From positions 1 to 64,000 of the forward strand of contig QRDG01002521.1 of the NCBI GenBank assembly GCA_012064385.1: a stretch of 64,000 nt of DNA, written 5' to 3'. Each line of letters starts with the position of its first letter. Positions within the stretch are counted from its first letter, which is position 1. The notes under the pieces are model-generated. The model was not told where the DNA came from. It ran no database searches and was given only the letters and a program-made list of their open reading frames with translations. Position numbers and translations under genes: made by a program. Below, piece after piece: positions 12,655 through 24,285 of this stretch. Origin of the DNA: Puccinellia tenuiflora (Eukaryota; Streptophyta; Magnoliopsida; Poales; Poaceae).

Positions 12655-12723
12655 TTACATGAAGAAGTAAGCGGTGAGCGTGAGGCTGATGGAGACCATG
12701 ACGACGGCCAGCGTCGGTACCAT
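12655..12723 (-). pseudogene. Captured host-gene first exon, right-arm copy (22 codons)
   Basis: ATG at 12723 opens a short hydrophobic frame (MVPTLAVVMVSISLTL then TAYFFM), stopping at a TAA that overlaps a perfect GTAAGT splice donor (12653-12658). This fits the 5' exon of a small membrane protein whose frame would normally continue through the intron. The left-arm copy is frameshifted. The gypsy-type insertion at 12871 cuts it off from its TATA box at 21396-21402. Confidence 0.35.
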
Positions 12724-12870
12724 TCCACCGCCACGGCGCTCGAGATCGACTTCGCAGCCTGCGATGCTATGACCAACAGTGCATGCGTACCTCGCGAGAT
12801 CCTATAATATAAGGGTCAGGGCTTGTAGGCTAACCATCTCGCCGGATCTGAGCGGCCTCTCCTCCTTGGA

Positions 12871-15800
12871 TGTAACGGACCTGCACTTAAAATATAGGCA
12901 CAATCCCTGTGTATAGTGCAAACCCCTGGATCGAATCATTTGCACACACAGTTAAGATGTATATCACAACAGTGCATCAATTATTACACGAATGATCCAA
13001 GTACTTAGGAAAATATCCATTACAACTTGCATAGCTCAAGGCTAGCATTTTACAAAGATTAGCACAGCGGAATTAAAATAGCAATGAGTTTCCATCATCT
13101 TCATGTGCCACAGGCGAACATGTTGGTTGTAGACTCGAAACCTTTAACGAAACCTCACTCTTCGTCAGAAAAACCTGATAAAATGTATCAACAAGGTGGG
13201 TCAGAACCATAAAAATGGAACTGGCAAGTGACACTTTGTGGACTCATATTGGAAAACTTCTATCAACTATATGCATATATGGCTGGTGGAGTTTTGAAGG
13301 CTCTTTGCGTAAAGCAAGTTTTATCCTATAAAAACATTTTGACTCAATAAGTGGTAACACTGGGAAACTCCAGCATAACCGTGACAACACTTGGTTAACT
13401 CCAATGTGTCAGGTGACTACACATGGTAAACTCCGGTGAGTCACAATTGTTGTTCACTAACAAGTTTTATTTAGAAGTTGGCATGATGAGATTCTTCCAT
13501 TGTCTTCCTTGTCCAGCTGCTCAGAATTGTCCGTAACCGGGGACACGGCTATGATCATAGTTTGACACTCTCGAGAGGTTGTGCACTTTCACCACGAGAC
13601 TCAATCAACCCATTCTATCCTTGACCCTCATGTAGTGAAAAGGAAAGGAGAAGATTGAGACGAGACCATTTGGGAATAGTCCCTACTTAGTCAAGATAGG
13701 GGCCATATATCAAGTGGTTGCACGGGAAGCAATCTAAACTTGGGGCAACTTCAAATCTCTTTGATCCTGAGTGGTTGTCGGCAGTGTGATCCCTACTCCA
13801 GAACTGGAGAATCAACCTCTTCTAGCAATTTTATACTCCAAAACTAGGGAAATGCTTAAACCAACCACACACCCAGGTAGTTCTTTAACTTAGTTATTTT
13901 TCAAAACATTTACCAAGACAACATCTTTGCAAGGCTAAGCAATTCTACTAAGTTAAAGGCTACTACAACAACTTGGTATAAGAGGGGTGGGATTTCATAG
14001 CATAGCATAGTAGTGGTACTCCTATAATGCATACTACTCAAAGATAGCTACTCATGCATAGACAAAATACTTAGGGAAAAATTATGCATTGAGCATCACT
14101 TGCCTTGGAAACAGGTTGAGCAGGAGCAACAATTGCTAGAATTCCCGGGTCTCTCCGAATAGTCTAACAAGAATACAAAACACACAAATAAACATACAAA
14201 TTCACACAAGTGACAATACAAAAATTATGCCATGCATGAATATGCAAAAATTACCACATCACAAATGTAAAATAACTTTTAGTTCTCTGGTTGTTCTATA
14301 TGCATGATGCCACAAAATAATTTTTAATAATTTACTTAATAGGAATAATTCCAAAACACTCAAATAAAGGTAAATACACAAATTCTAAAGTTTCTGCATA
14401 AAAACATTTCATAAAATTTGGAAAACAGTACTACTGGACAGAGGACATCAAAACTAAACTGAAACAATTGGATTTACTCAAAAATCTATTTTTAAACTAA
14501 AGTTATGCCAAATTTACTCAAATATCACATTTGAAAATTAAATAAACTTAAACATGTCAAAACAGAAAAGTAAAATGCCAGAAAGATTCTACTGGTTCTA
14601 AGGATCTCAAATATATAAAAATATTTGAATTTGGCCAAACCAATAAAAAGTTATGATAAAACTAAGATGCAGGGGCTTTTCTGCAAAATAGACAGATAAA
14701 ATCTAAATCCAGGAAAATCCAGAAATGCTTGTTCACGCGGCGTTCTCCGATTGGCTGCAACTGCTGACTGGATGCTGACGGCGCGCTGACTGGGCTGCCA
14801 CGTCCGCGTACCGGTTCGAATTTAAAGGATCTAATCGTGGCCGTGCAAATGAGATCCAACGGCCTCAGATCTAGGGTTTTACCTACGCGGCGGAGGGCTG
14901 CCGGAGACGGTCGGGACGCGGCGGCGACGGCTCGGGCGTTCACGGCAGCGATGGTCCAGTGGTCTCCTGGTGCGGCGAAGACGACGGCGGCGTTCAGAGT
15001 GACGAGACGAAGATGATGGTGAGACGGTGGCGTCCGGGGTGGTCTGCTCCTCCCTGGATTGCTCGCCGGAGAAACTCCAGCGGGCGGTGGCCGTCGTTCG
15101 ATGATGCACGCGTCGATCTAAGACACGTAAAAACGCCAAACCTTGTCAGGGCGATGCGCAAGGAAGAAATAAAGTTAAAGGGGGGAGAGAGGAGGCACGG
15201 GGATGTCGTGTTTCACCAGAAATGGGGAGTTCGCCGGCGGCGGGTGGCGGAGCTCCGAGGACGACCCCGAGCAGCCTGGGGGCTCTCGGAGAGGGATTTT
15301 TGGGGGAGGAGAGAGGCGACGAGGAGGGGTATAATATGGACATCGTGGAGGGGAGTGAGTGCGGATTGAAAGCCCGAATCAAGAGGGTGTAGTGGGGGGG
15401 TTTCGGCCATGAAGAACACGAACAGGAGGGAGAAGGTCGGATGACGTCAGCAATGACGTCATCATTTTTCTTTTTCTTCTATTTCTTTTCTGAAATCTTT
15501 TAATAGCTTCTAAAATACAAGTCCAAAATTTATGAAATAAATTTGTAAAAACTTGTAATAAAAATCTTTACTAGGATAACTCATTTGGAAAATATTTTAC
15601 ACACTTTCTATTTACAAAAATGCCACTGGCATTTAAATGGCTTTTAAAGGCCATTTTCTTAAAAGAAAATATAGATAAAAAATATTTATATTTTTAGGCA
15701 AAATAATTAATTACAAATTTTTAAACCAAGTTCAAATTATATTTAAGTCTTTTTCAAACAATTTGAGAAAATACTTTTTAGGACACTTCTTGCAAATAGA

Positions 15801-16062
15801 ACACTTTGGCACTATACTTGGCCATCAAATAAAATCATAAAAGTAAAAATATTTAAGAGAGCATAATAGGCTCCTTTTTATCATTTTCTCAAATATGGTT
15901 TAAAGTGGAAATAGAATTCCAACTTTAGAAAATTTGAATGCAACAAGCAAGAAAAAGATGAATGCATGCATGATTTTGGATTTCCAAAACAAAATATAAT
16001 AATTTTCAAAAGTTTTTGATTTTTCTGATTTTTCAAAAATTTGAAAATCTTGGGATGTTACA
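12871..16062 (-). repeat. 3' LTR of the gag-only element, 3192 bp
   Basis: Complete LTR with inverted ends TGTAAC and GTTACA. Its GC-rich middle (about 14730-15420) yields several long but spurious frames duplicated in the other LTR. Confidence 0.8.
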
Positions 16063-16081
16063 TACTACCACCCTTAAAAGG
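16063..16081 (-). other. Polypurine tract
   Basis: On the minus strand CCTTTTAAGGGTGGTAGTA lies immediately before the 3' LTR, the position of the plus-strand primer in gypsy elements. Confidence 0.6.
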
Positions 16082-16218
16082 AATCTCGTCCCGAGATTCG
16101 AAGAGGCTAGAAAGAATGGGTTTGAAAACTCTGGGGTTTAACAACTGGGTGGGCTACCACCCTTAAAAGAAAATTTTGTAGGTAGTCTAGAATATCAAGC
16201 TTCAAACTGGATGCTTGT

Positions 16219-17277
16219 TTAAAATGTACAATTCATCATACCAGGTTCATTATATGCTCTTTCCATATGGGCATGGTTCACATATCCCTTATCGAAAGGA
16301 TTTGGCTTGGCAGCTTCTTTAGTCTTCCATTCAGGGCAGTCACTTACATAATGTCCCATATTCTTGCACTTATAGCATTGTATCTGACTAAGATCTTTCT
16401 TTCCGGTGTGTTGATGATGATTCTGACCATGGTGGTTCCCATTGCTGTAACCATTCTGGTATTCGCCATTATTTCCTTTGCTTCCACCATTATGAGCATG
16501 ACCATGATGGTTGTGGTCATTTCCACCATGATAGTTGGACTTCTTTTGTGCAGATCCTGAGTTGTACTTGTTGTCACTGTACTTCCTCTTCCTGTTCTCA
16601 GCCTTTTTGATATTATCCTCCAGTGTGATTGCTTGATCCAAGAGGGCCTGGTAGTTCGGGGCGTATGCAACTGTCAAAGGAATTTTCAGCTCGTCACATA
16701 GTCCCTTGAGGAATTTTTCCTTCCTCTTGCCATCAGTGTCAATGTCTTCAGGAGCATAACGAGACAATGAGTAGAAGTCATCCATGTACTCCTTAAGCGT
16801 CCTGGTACCCTGCTTCAGGTTTCGGAATTCCTCCTTCTTCAAGTTCATAATACCAGAAGAGATATGGGCATTGCGAAAGCCTTCCTTGAATTCTTCCCAA
16901 GTCAAATCTTCCAGAGGATGGGTGATCTGAAAGGTATCCCACCATTGTGCCGCTGGTCCTTCCAACAGATAAGCGGTAAATCTTACTTTCTCAGGCTCGG
17001 TGCACTCACATGTCACCAGGTCCTTATTTACTGAACGCAGCCAATCATCCGCCACAATTGGCTCAGTTGCATTGGAGAACTTGGTAGGTCTTAGCTTCAG
17101 AAATCTTTCAAGTCTATCCACTTGAGGAGGTGGTGGTGGTGGCGGTGGAGGTGGTGGTGGTGCATTCTGGTTGGCCATGAATTGCGCCATCATAGTCATC
17201 AGTTGAGTCTGCGCTGCAATCATCTGTTGAAGCATTGCATCGGTGTTGTTGTTGTCGGGATCACGTCGAGGAGGCAT
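16219..17277 (-). CDS. gag: Gag polyprotein of the gag-only retroelement, 352 aa
   Basis: Structural protein that packages retroelement RNA into virus-like particles in the cytoplasm. The frame is open for 352 codons. It begins MPPRRDPDNNN, carries a Gln/Met-rich and a 12-Pro stretch (about residues 20-52), then the retrotransposon gag core with WWDTFQ and EEFKEGF (about 75-200). A His/Asn/Gly-rich linker precedes one CCHC zinc knuckle, CYKCKNMGHYVSDC (about 304-317). The frame ends at TGA/TAA-bounded MMNCTF without a protease domain. Gag directly followed by the polypurine tract marks a non-autonomous element that must borrow reverse transcriptase and integrase. The intact frame suggests recent activity or selection on gag. 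Confidence 0.85.
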   Translation of the reverse strand: MPPRRDPDNNNTDAMLQQMIAAQTQLMTMMAQFMANQNAPPPPPPPPPPPPQVDRLERFLKLRPTKFSNATEPIVADDWLRSVNKDLVTCECTEPEKVRFTAYLLEGPAAQWWDTFQITHPLEDLTWEEFKEGFRNAHISSGIMNLKKEEFRNLKQGTRTLKEYMDDFYSLSRYAPEDIDTDGKRKEKFLKGLCDELKIPLTVAYAPNYQALLDQAITLEDNIKKAENRKRKYSDNKYNSGSAQKKSNYHGGNDHNHHGHAHNGGSKGNNGEYQNGYSNGNHHGQNHHQHTGKKDLSQIQCYKCKNMGHYVSDCPEWKTKEAAKPNPFDKGYVNHAHMERAYNEPGMMNCTF

Positions 17278-17823
17278 CTGTGGGTTTTAGCATAGATGAG
17301 CAAAAGATAGACAGATCTAGGGGAAATACTCCTACCCATACAAGCAATTAACATAATCAACCAAAATCGTTAAACTCAAAACATCTTTTTAGAAAACTGA
17401 ACTAATCGTTTTGGAACGAAGCACGCCAAGGCTATGGAAAACAATTATGATAGTACTGCCATACCACAATTTGATAGGTCAATACACTATCGCGATCTCG
17501 TTATTCTAATAAATAGGTGGTCTAGTCTATCTCCTTTTTGTGCGCGTCGAGTTCTTTTCCTTCAAATCCCAAGCTCTTCATGTTGTCCTTGAGTGCTCTT
17601 GGAAACTCAGTCTCACAATGCAGAGTCATGGTCATCACTGGTCCTTTCTTGATGGATTAGATGAGATTGGTTATCTAAAGCTGAGAGAAGAAACTTAGAA
17701 AGCAATTAGACAAGATGGTTACAAGAATGATATTAGAAAAGTTTTTGGACGAAAAGAAAATAACTTTTAGTCCTATGGGCTTTCTTATTCTAACCAAACT
17801 TAGGGTTTCGAACCTACAGGCAA

Positions 17824-17841
17824 CACAGTGCTCTGATACCA
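17824..17841 (-). other. Primer binding site, initiator tRNA-Met type
   Basis: Minus-strand TGGTATCAGAGCACTGTG starts two bases inside the 5' LTR end. TGGTATCAGAGC is the classic complement of the initiator methionine tRNA 3' end. Confidence 0.75.
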
Positions 17842-17843
17842 TC

Positions 17844-20163
17844 TGTAGCGGACCTGCACTTAAAATATAGGCACGATCCCTGTGTATAGTGCAAACCCCT
17901 GGATCGAATCATTTGCACACACAGTTAAGATGTATATCACAACAGTGCATCAATTATTACACGAATGATCCAAGTACTTAGGAAAATATCCATTACAACT
18001 TGCATAGCTCAAGGCTAGCATTTTACAAAGATTAGCACAGCGGAAATAAAATAGCAATGAGTCTCCATCATCTTCATGTGCCACAGGCGAACATGTTGGT
18101 TGTAGACTCGAAACCTTTAACGAAACCTCACTCTTCGTCAGAAAAACCTGATAAAATGTATCAACAAGGTGGGTCAGAACCATAAAAATGGAACTGGCAA
18201 GTGACACTTTGTGGACTCATATTGGAAAACTTCTATCAACTATATGCATATATGGCTGGTGGAGTTTTGAAGACTCTTTGCGTAAAGCAAGTTTTATCCT
18301 ATAAAACCATTTTGACTCAATAAGTGGTATCACTGGGAAACTCCAGCATAACCGTGACAACACTTGGTAAACTCCAATGTGTCAGGTGACTACACACGGT
18401 AAACTCCGGTGAGTCACAAATGTTGTTCACTAACAAGTTTTATTTAGAAGTTGGCATGATGAGATTCTTCCATTGTCTTCCTTGTCCAGCTGCTCAGAAT
18501 TGTCCGTAACCGGGGACACGGCTATGATCATAGTTTGACACTCTCGAGAGGTTGTGCACTTTCACCACGAGACTCAATCAACCCATTCTATCCTTGACCC
18601 TCATGTAGTGAAAAGGAAAGGAGAAGATTGAGACGAGACCTTTTGGGAATAGTCCCTACTTAGTCAAGATAGGGGCCATATATCAAGTGGTTGCACGGGA
18701 AGCAATCTAAACTTGGGGCAACTTCAAATCTCTTTGATCCTGAGTGGTTGTCGGCAGTGTGATCCCTACTCCAGAACTGGAGAATCAACCTCTTCTAGCA
18801 ATTTTATACTCCAAAACTGGGGAAATGCTTAAACCAACCACACACCCAGGTAGTTCTTTAACTTAGTTATTTTTCAAAACATTTACCAAGACAACATCTT
18901 TGCAAGGCTAAGCAATTCTACTAAGTTAAAGGCTACTACAACAACTTGGTATAAGAGGGGTGGCTACACTACTTTGGGATTTCATAGCATAGCATAGTAG
19001 TGGTACTCCTATAATGCATACTACTCAAAGATAGCTACTCATGCATAGACAAAATACTTAGGGAAAAATTATGCATTGAGCATCACTTGCCTTGGAAACA
19101 GGTTGAGCAGGAGCAACAATTGCTAGAATTCCCGGGTCTCTCCGAATAGTCTAACAAGAATACAAAACACACAAATAAACATACAAATTCACACAAGTGA
19201 CAATACAAAAATTATGCCATGCATGAAATGCAAAAATTACCACATCACAAATGTAAAATAACTTTTAGTTCTCTGGTTGTTCTATATGCATGATGCCACA
19301 AAATAATTTTTAATAATTTACTTAATAGGAATAATTCCAAAACACTCAAATAAAGGTAAATACACAAATTCTAAAGTTTCTGCATAAAAACATTTCATAA
19401 AATTTGGAAAACAGTACTACTGGACAGAGGACATCAAACTAAACTGAAACAATTGGATTTACTCAAAAATCTATTTTTAAACTAAAGTTATGCCAAATTT
19501 ACTCAAATATCACATTTGAAAATTAAATAAATTTAAACATGTCAAAACAGAAAACTAAAACACCAAAACGATTCTACTGGTTCTAAGGATCTCAAATATA
19601 TAAAAATATTTGAATTTGGCCAAACCAATAAAAAGTTATGATAAAACTAAGATGCAGGGGCTTTTCTGCAAAATAGACAGATAAAATCTAAATCCAGGAA
19701 AATCCAGAAATGCTTGTTCACGCGGCGTTCTCCGATTGGCTGCAACTGCTGACTGGATGCTGACGGCGCGCTGACTGGGCTGCCACGTCCGCGTACCGGT
19801 TCGAATTTAAAGGATCTAATCGTGGCCGTGCAAATGAGATCCAACGGCCTCAGATCTAGGGTTTTACCTACGCGGCGGAGGGCTGCCGGAGACGGTCGGG
19901 ACGCGGCGGCGACGGCTCGGGCGTTCACGGCAGCGATGGTCCAGTGGTCTCCTGGTGCGGCGAAGACGACGGCGGCGTTCAGAGTGACGAGACGAAGATG
20001 ATGGTGAGACGGTGGCGTCCGGGGTGGTCTGCTCCTCCCTGGATTGCTCGCCGGAGAAACTCCAGCGGGCGGTGGCCGTCGTTCGATGATGCACGCGTCG
20101 ATCTAAGACACGTAAAAACGCCAAACCTTGTCAGGGCGATGCGCAAGGAAGAAATAAAGTTAA
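17844..20163 (-). repeat. 5' LTR of the gag-only element, truncated
   Basis: Matches 12871-15167 almost base for base and stops after AAGAAATAAAGTTAA. The first 895 bases on the minus strand are missing, replaced by CACTA-derived filler. The U3 promoter end is therefore lost. Confidence 0.8.
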
Positions 20164-21200
20164 CTCGCAGATGCTTTAGATGGAGCCATGTGATTAAGTT
20201 GGAGCCATGTCAAATTTGAACTACAGATGCTTCATAGTTTGCTCGCAATTTTTTGAAATAATCATTTTTAGGTACACAACTATCTATTTTATCAGAGATG
20301 CACCAACATTTTTGCAAGATTCAACCCCTGAATTTAGAAACCTGCATTTGAATTTAATAGAATAATCCCAAAATTATTTTTCAAATTCTACAAAACCCTA
20401 TATAAACTAATATATAATCTTAGTGGTATTATTTATTTTATTTTAAATAAAACACTCCTTAATAGTCTATAAGGACAGAGGTTATCTTTACAAAGTTTTA
20501 AAATTTATTTGGGTTGAATTGGAGTTCAAAATCAAAAGTTATAAAAGAAAACTAAAAAGTCCAAGCCGAGGTTAGCCAGCCCAGCCTAGCTGCCTAGCCG
20601 GACCACTGGATCTTCTACACGTTCTCTGAATGGGCTTTGGCCCAGTACGCAATTACAGTTACAAAGGAGCTACCAGTTGCAGCATAGCACGAACTTGTCA
20701 TTAGTCTGGTGGCAGCGACTTGCTGTGAGCGAAGCGAGGTCTTGGGTTTGATCCCCCTTGTGGTGCCAATTTATTTTAGCGCTCGCTGATTTCAGCTTGG
20801 CAGTCGAGTCCCACTCGTCAGGGTAGAGCTATCCACATGTCAGGTCGCAGATGGTTCCCACATGTCGGGCCGGTGGTTGGTCCCGCATGTCAGCTTGGTT
20901 GTGTCCACATGTCAGGCCGGTGGTGGGTCCCACCTGTCAGGTTAGTGATGGGTCCCGCATGTAAGTTTGGTATCTGTGGTGGGTCCTGCATGTCAGCTTG
21001 GTTGTGGGTCCCGCGTGTCAGTTTGGTGGCCCACATGTCATGCGTGTGGTGGGTCCCATATGTTAGTTTAATGGGCCTTATGTCTTGTCTGTGGTGGGTC
21101 CTGCATGTCAGTCAAATTGACACACGGAGAAGACACATAGGCGAAAATTGACACATGGATGTGACACATAGGCGAAATGGTGAGTTGGCGCCCTGTCATT
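20164..21200 (+). repeat. Duplicated CACTA patch, probable break-repair filler
   Basis: Positions 20192-21200 are a near-perfect direct copy of 23012-24022 (about 1.01 kb). They are joined to the truncated LTR by a 28-base patchwork of ATGCTTTAGATGGAGCC-like scraps. On the right the copy stops at TGTCATT and jumps to GCCGGCGTGG. It replaces about 895 bp of LTR and about 115 bp of CACTA arm. Confidence 0.7.
20702..20754 (+). promoter_or_regulatory. tRNA-like A-box/B-box pair, copy 2
   Basis: Inverted counterpart of the 3728-3780 module inside the duplicated patch. The A box is the same, but the B box is GGTTTGATCC with one C-to-T change. Confidence 0.3.
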
Positions 21201-23522
21201 GCCGGCGTGGGAGGTGCATAGGAGCTCAGCAAACGGTGGGGTGGGTGCTCGAGGTGGGAGTCTGGAAGATGCGAAGTCCCTCATCGCCGGCGTGCATCTT
21301 TAGATTGATCTCCTGTCGTCGTCGCGAGAGAGAGAACAGCGGAAGGGAAGGGAGATAGCTAGGGTTTACCTCAGGGCGCGGCGGCGACGCACTGGTTTTA
21401 TACCAGACGCGCGCGCTCAGGACCGTCGGATCGCTTCCGACGGCTCGGGCTGCTTCAGCTGCTGTCCTACGGGCCTAGTAGAGCTGGGCTGGGCCAGTTT
21501 CAGCCAAGTTCGCCAGAATAGTTATGATGGAAAAAAAACTTGAACTATCTGTGAGAACAAACCAAATTTTCGTTACAAAATTGGAGCACACAAATTTCAA
21601 AAATACTAGGAAAGTGTTGTGCGATGCTATGAAGACTAACAACAATACATAGATATTTTGCAAAAAAATCACGACCAAACTATGCGACACTCGTAGTTCA
21701 AACCGTACCACTTCCAGCGAAATCGGTAGGAACTCTTAAAAAATATTAAAAATACCTACAAATGTTTTTATATTCAAATGCAGGGTGCTATGTACTTATA
21801 AAGTGGCATATTATTTTCTATAACTTTGGATTGGATGTTCCGCTTTCGGTGAGCCGTTTTGGTAGATGCTTCACAAAAAATGAAAATGAGTTTTTCATTG
21901 AACGAAAACCCTAAACCCCTTATTCAACATTGTTCTACATCCAAGATACACGACTGTGCGAAATATGGCTTCGTTCCGACAAACTACGCTATGTTAAAGG
22001 CCATACCCTAGCTCATTTGAGTAGAAAGCAATACATCTTTGTACCTCATATCTCATTTTTAGAAGGGTTTTTGATAAAAACTTTCATAGCCCAGGTTTGT
22101 TATTTTTTCTAGGTGGTAGGTCACATAAAAGGACACCACGTGAAGGTTTCCCATTTTTTGATTTTTGTTGAATTAGTTGTGCCTAACCCTAACCCTAAAC
22201 CATGACCGTAAACCCTAAACCTAAACCTAACCATAACTCCGTTCCAACAAAAAGTGCCAAAGATCTCTAAGGAAAGTACATATTGTGGATCTAAAAGTGA
22301 TTTTTGCAAAAAAACACGACCGAACTATGCGACACTCGTAGTTCAAATCGGACCCGCTTCCAGCGAAATCGGCAGGAACTTCTATAAAAATGTTAGAAAT
22401 ACCTACAAATGTTTTTATATTCAAACGCAGGGTGCTATGTACTTATAAAGTGGCATATTATTTTCTATACCTTTGGATGTTCCGCTTTGATAGAAGCTTC
22501 AAAAAATAAGCCAATTTTGACACCAAAAAAATAAATTTTCGTTTTTCATTGAACGAAAACCCTAAACCCCTTATTCAAAATTGTTCTACATCCAAGATAT
22601 ATGAGTGTGCTAAATATGGGCGCGTTCCGGCAAACTATGCTATGTTAAAGGCCATAGCCTAGCTCATTTGAATCGAAAGCCGCCATACATCTTTGAATCG
22701 CATAGCTCACTTTTGAGAAAGCTTTCACGGCAATGACGAATGTTATGGCAAAATCCATAGCATAGTTTATTAAAATATGTCCAATTGTGCCCAAATGTGC
22801 ATCTTGGAATTGGGAACAATGTTGCCAATTTTTTTTTTTGTTTTTTTGCGCAAAAAATCATTTTTATTTTTCAAACGCCAAAAATGGGGTTTTTCGTGAA
22901 GCGCCTCCAAAAATATGTTGAAACATTGGACCACATTTTATGTACAAATATCCAAATAGTTGTGTTTCAAAGATTTCCATACACATCTCATAAAAAAGAC
23001 AAACTTCTGCCGATTAAGTTGGAGCCATGTCAAATTTGAACTACAGATGCTTCATAGTTTGCTCGCAATTTTTTGAAATAATCATTTTTAGGTACACAAC
23101 TATCTATTTTATCAGAGATGCACCAACATTTTTGCAAGATTCAACCCCTGAATTTAGAAACCTGCATTTGAATTTAATAGAATAATCCCAAAATTATTTT
23201 CAAATTCTACAAAACCCTATATAAACTAATATATAATCTTAGTGGTATTATTTATTTTATTTTAAATAAAACACTCCCTAATAGTCTATAAGGACAGAGG
23301 TTATCTTTACAAAGTTTTTAAAATTTATTTGGGTTGAATTGGAGTTCAAAATCAAAAGTTATAAAAGAAAACTAAAAAAGTCCAAGCCGAGGTTAGCCAG
23401 CCCAGCCTAGCTGCCTAGCCGGACCACTGGATCTTCTACACGTTCTCTGAATGGGCTTTGGCCCAGTACGCAATTACAGTTACAAAGGAGCTACCAGTTG
23501 CAGCATAGCACGAACTTGTCAT

Positions 23523-23575
23523 TAGTCTGGTGGCAGCGACTTGCTGTGAGCGAAGCGAGGTCTTGGGTTTGATCC
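23523..23575 (+). promoter_or_regulatory. tRNA-like A-box/B-box pair, copy 3
   Basis: Right-arm counterpart of the module at 3728-3780, again with GGTTTGATCC as B box. Only the left-arm copy keeps the canonical B box. Confidence 0.3.
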
Positions 23576-24263
23576 CCCTTGTGGTGCCAATTTATTTTAG
23601 CGCTCGCTGATTTCAGCTTGGCAGTCGAGTCCCACTCGTCAGGGTAGAGCTATCCACATGTCAGGTCGCAGATGGTTCCCACATGTCGGGCCGGTGGTTG
23701 GTCCCGCATGTCAGCTTGGTTGTGTCCACATGTCAGGCCGGTGGTGGGTCCCACCTGTCAGGTTAGTGATGGGTCCCGCATGTAAGTTTGGTATCTGTGG
23801 TGGGTCCCGCATGTCAGCTTGGTTGTGGGTCCCGCGTGTCAGTTTGGTGGCCCACATGTCATGCGTGTGGTGGGTCCCATATGTTAGTTTAATGGGCCTT
23901 ATGTCTTGTCTGTGGTGGGTCCTGCATGTCAGTCAAATTGACACACGGAGAAGACACATAGGCGAAAATTGACACATGGATGTGACACATCGGCGAAACT
24001 GGTGAGTTGGCGCCCTGTCATTTTCACACAACACAAATTAGCGGCAATGACCATTTATATTGGTCGTAATCGGCTAGAAATAAGGTCATAGATAACTACT
24101 ATCTATGTTATGACCAATATTTGTAAACGGATTACGACCTTTTTGACCCAATTGGTCGTTATGTTTTTGGGTTTGGACCTTTCAAAACAGCCAATGGACA
24201 AGTGGTTTGAAATGGTCACAGATCTATGACCAATTTTTTCAGGGTCACTAACAGAAGGTCGCG

Positions 24264-24285
24264 AGTTGACATATTTCTTGTAGTG
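24264..24285 (-). repeat. CACTA terminal inverted repeat, right
   Basis: Ends in CATATTTCTTGTAGTG, the exact inverse of the left terminus. MULE transposase sequence resumes at 24286. Confidence 0.85.

Larger units (their letters stand above)
12871..20163 (-). mobile_element. Gag-only LTR retroelement (TR-GAG type), 5' LTR truncated
   Basis: Two long LTRs bracket a 1.8-kb interior that holds only a gag gene. Order on the minus strand: 5' LTR (20163-17844), primer binding site, gag, polypurine tract, 3' LTR (16062-12871). No protease, reverse transcriptase, RNase H or integrase sequence lies between gag and the 3' LTR. The element inserted in the right CACTA arm after CTCCTTGGA. Its far end and the presumed target duplication are lost, because the 5' LTR stops at 20163, about 895 bp short. 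The two LTRs are nearly identical, with a few substitutions and one 14-base indel near 18961, so the insertion is fairly young. Confidence 0.8.
3007..24285. mobile_element. Composite CACTA element, two opposed copies forming a giant inverted repeat
   Basis: The stretch starts with CACTACAAGAAATATGTC at 3007 and ends with the exact inverse at 24285; 22 terminal bases match perfectly. The two halves are inverted copies of one another: 3007-4300 pairs with about 23000-24285, 4290-5990 with 21201-23011, 6105-6784 with 12180-12870, and 8300-10009 with 10397-12175. Only one inner CACTA 3' end is seen, at the centre. The bases flanking the outer ends (GAA and TTC) are not a direct 3-bp duplication. 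I found no transposase gene inside. Later insertions are a solo LTR in the left arm and a gypsy-type element in the right arm. The best reading is two non-autonomous CACTA copies fused by deletion. Confidence 0.75.
10397..24285 (-). repeat. Right arm of the giant inverted repeat
   Basis: Inverse of 3007-10009, enlarged by a gag-only retroelement (12871-20163) and a duplicated patch (20164-21200). The two arms differ by scattered substitutions and small indels, so they are not a recent assembly duplicate. Confidence 0.75.

Noticed and set aside
14662..15419. Overlapping frames of 68-136 codons on both strands, repeated at 19647-20219
   Set aside because: They lie in the GC-rich part of the two LTRs of the gag-only element. 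Arg/Ser/Pro-rich composition on both strands marks them as spurious.
20837..21151. Gly/Val/Trp-rich frame, also at 23658-23972 and inverted at 3318-3645
   Set aside because: Translation of a GACATG-CCCACCAC minisatellite in the CACTA arms, not a protein.
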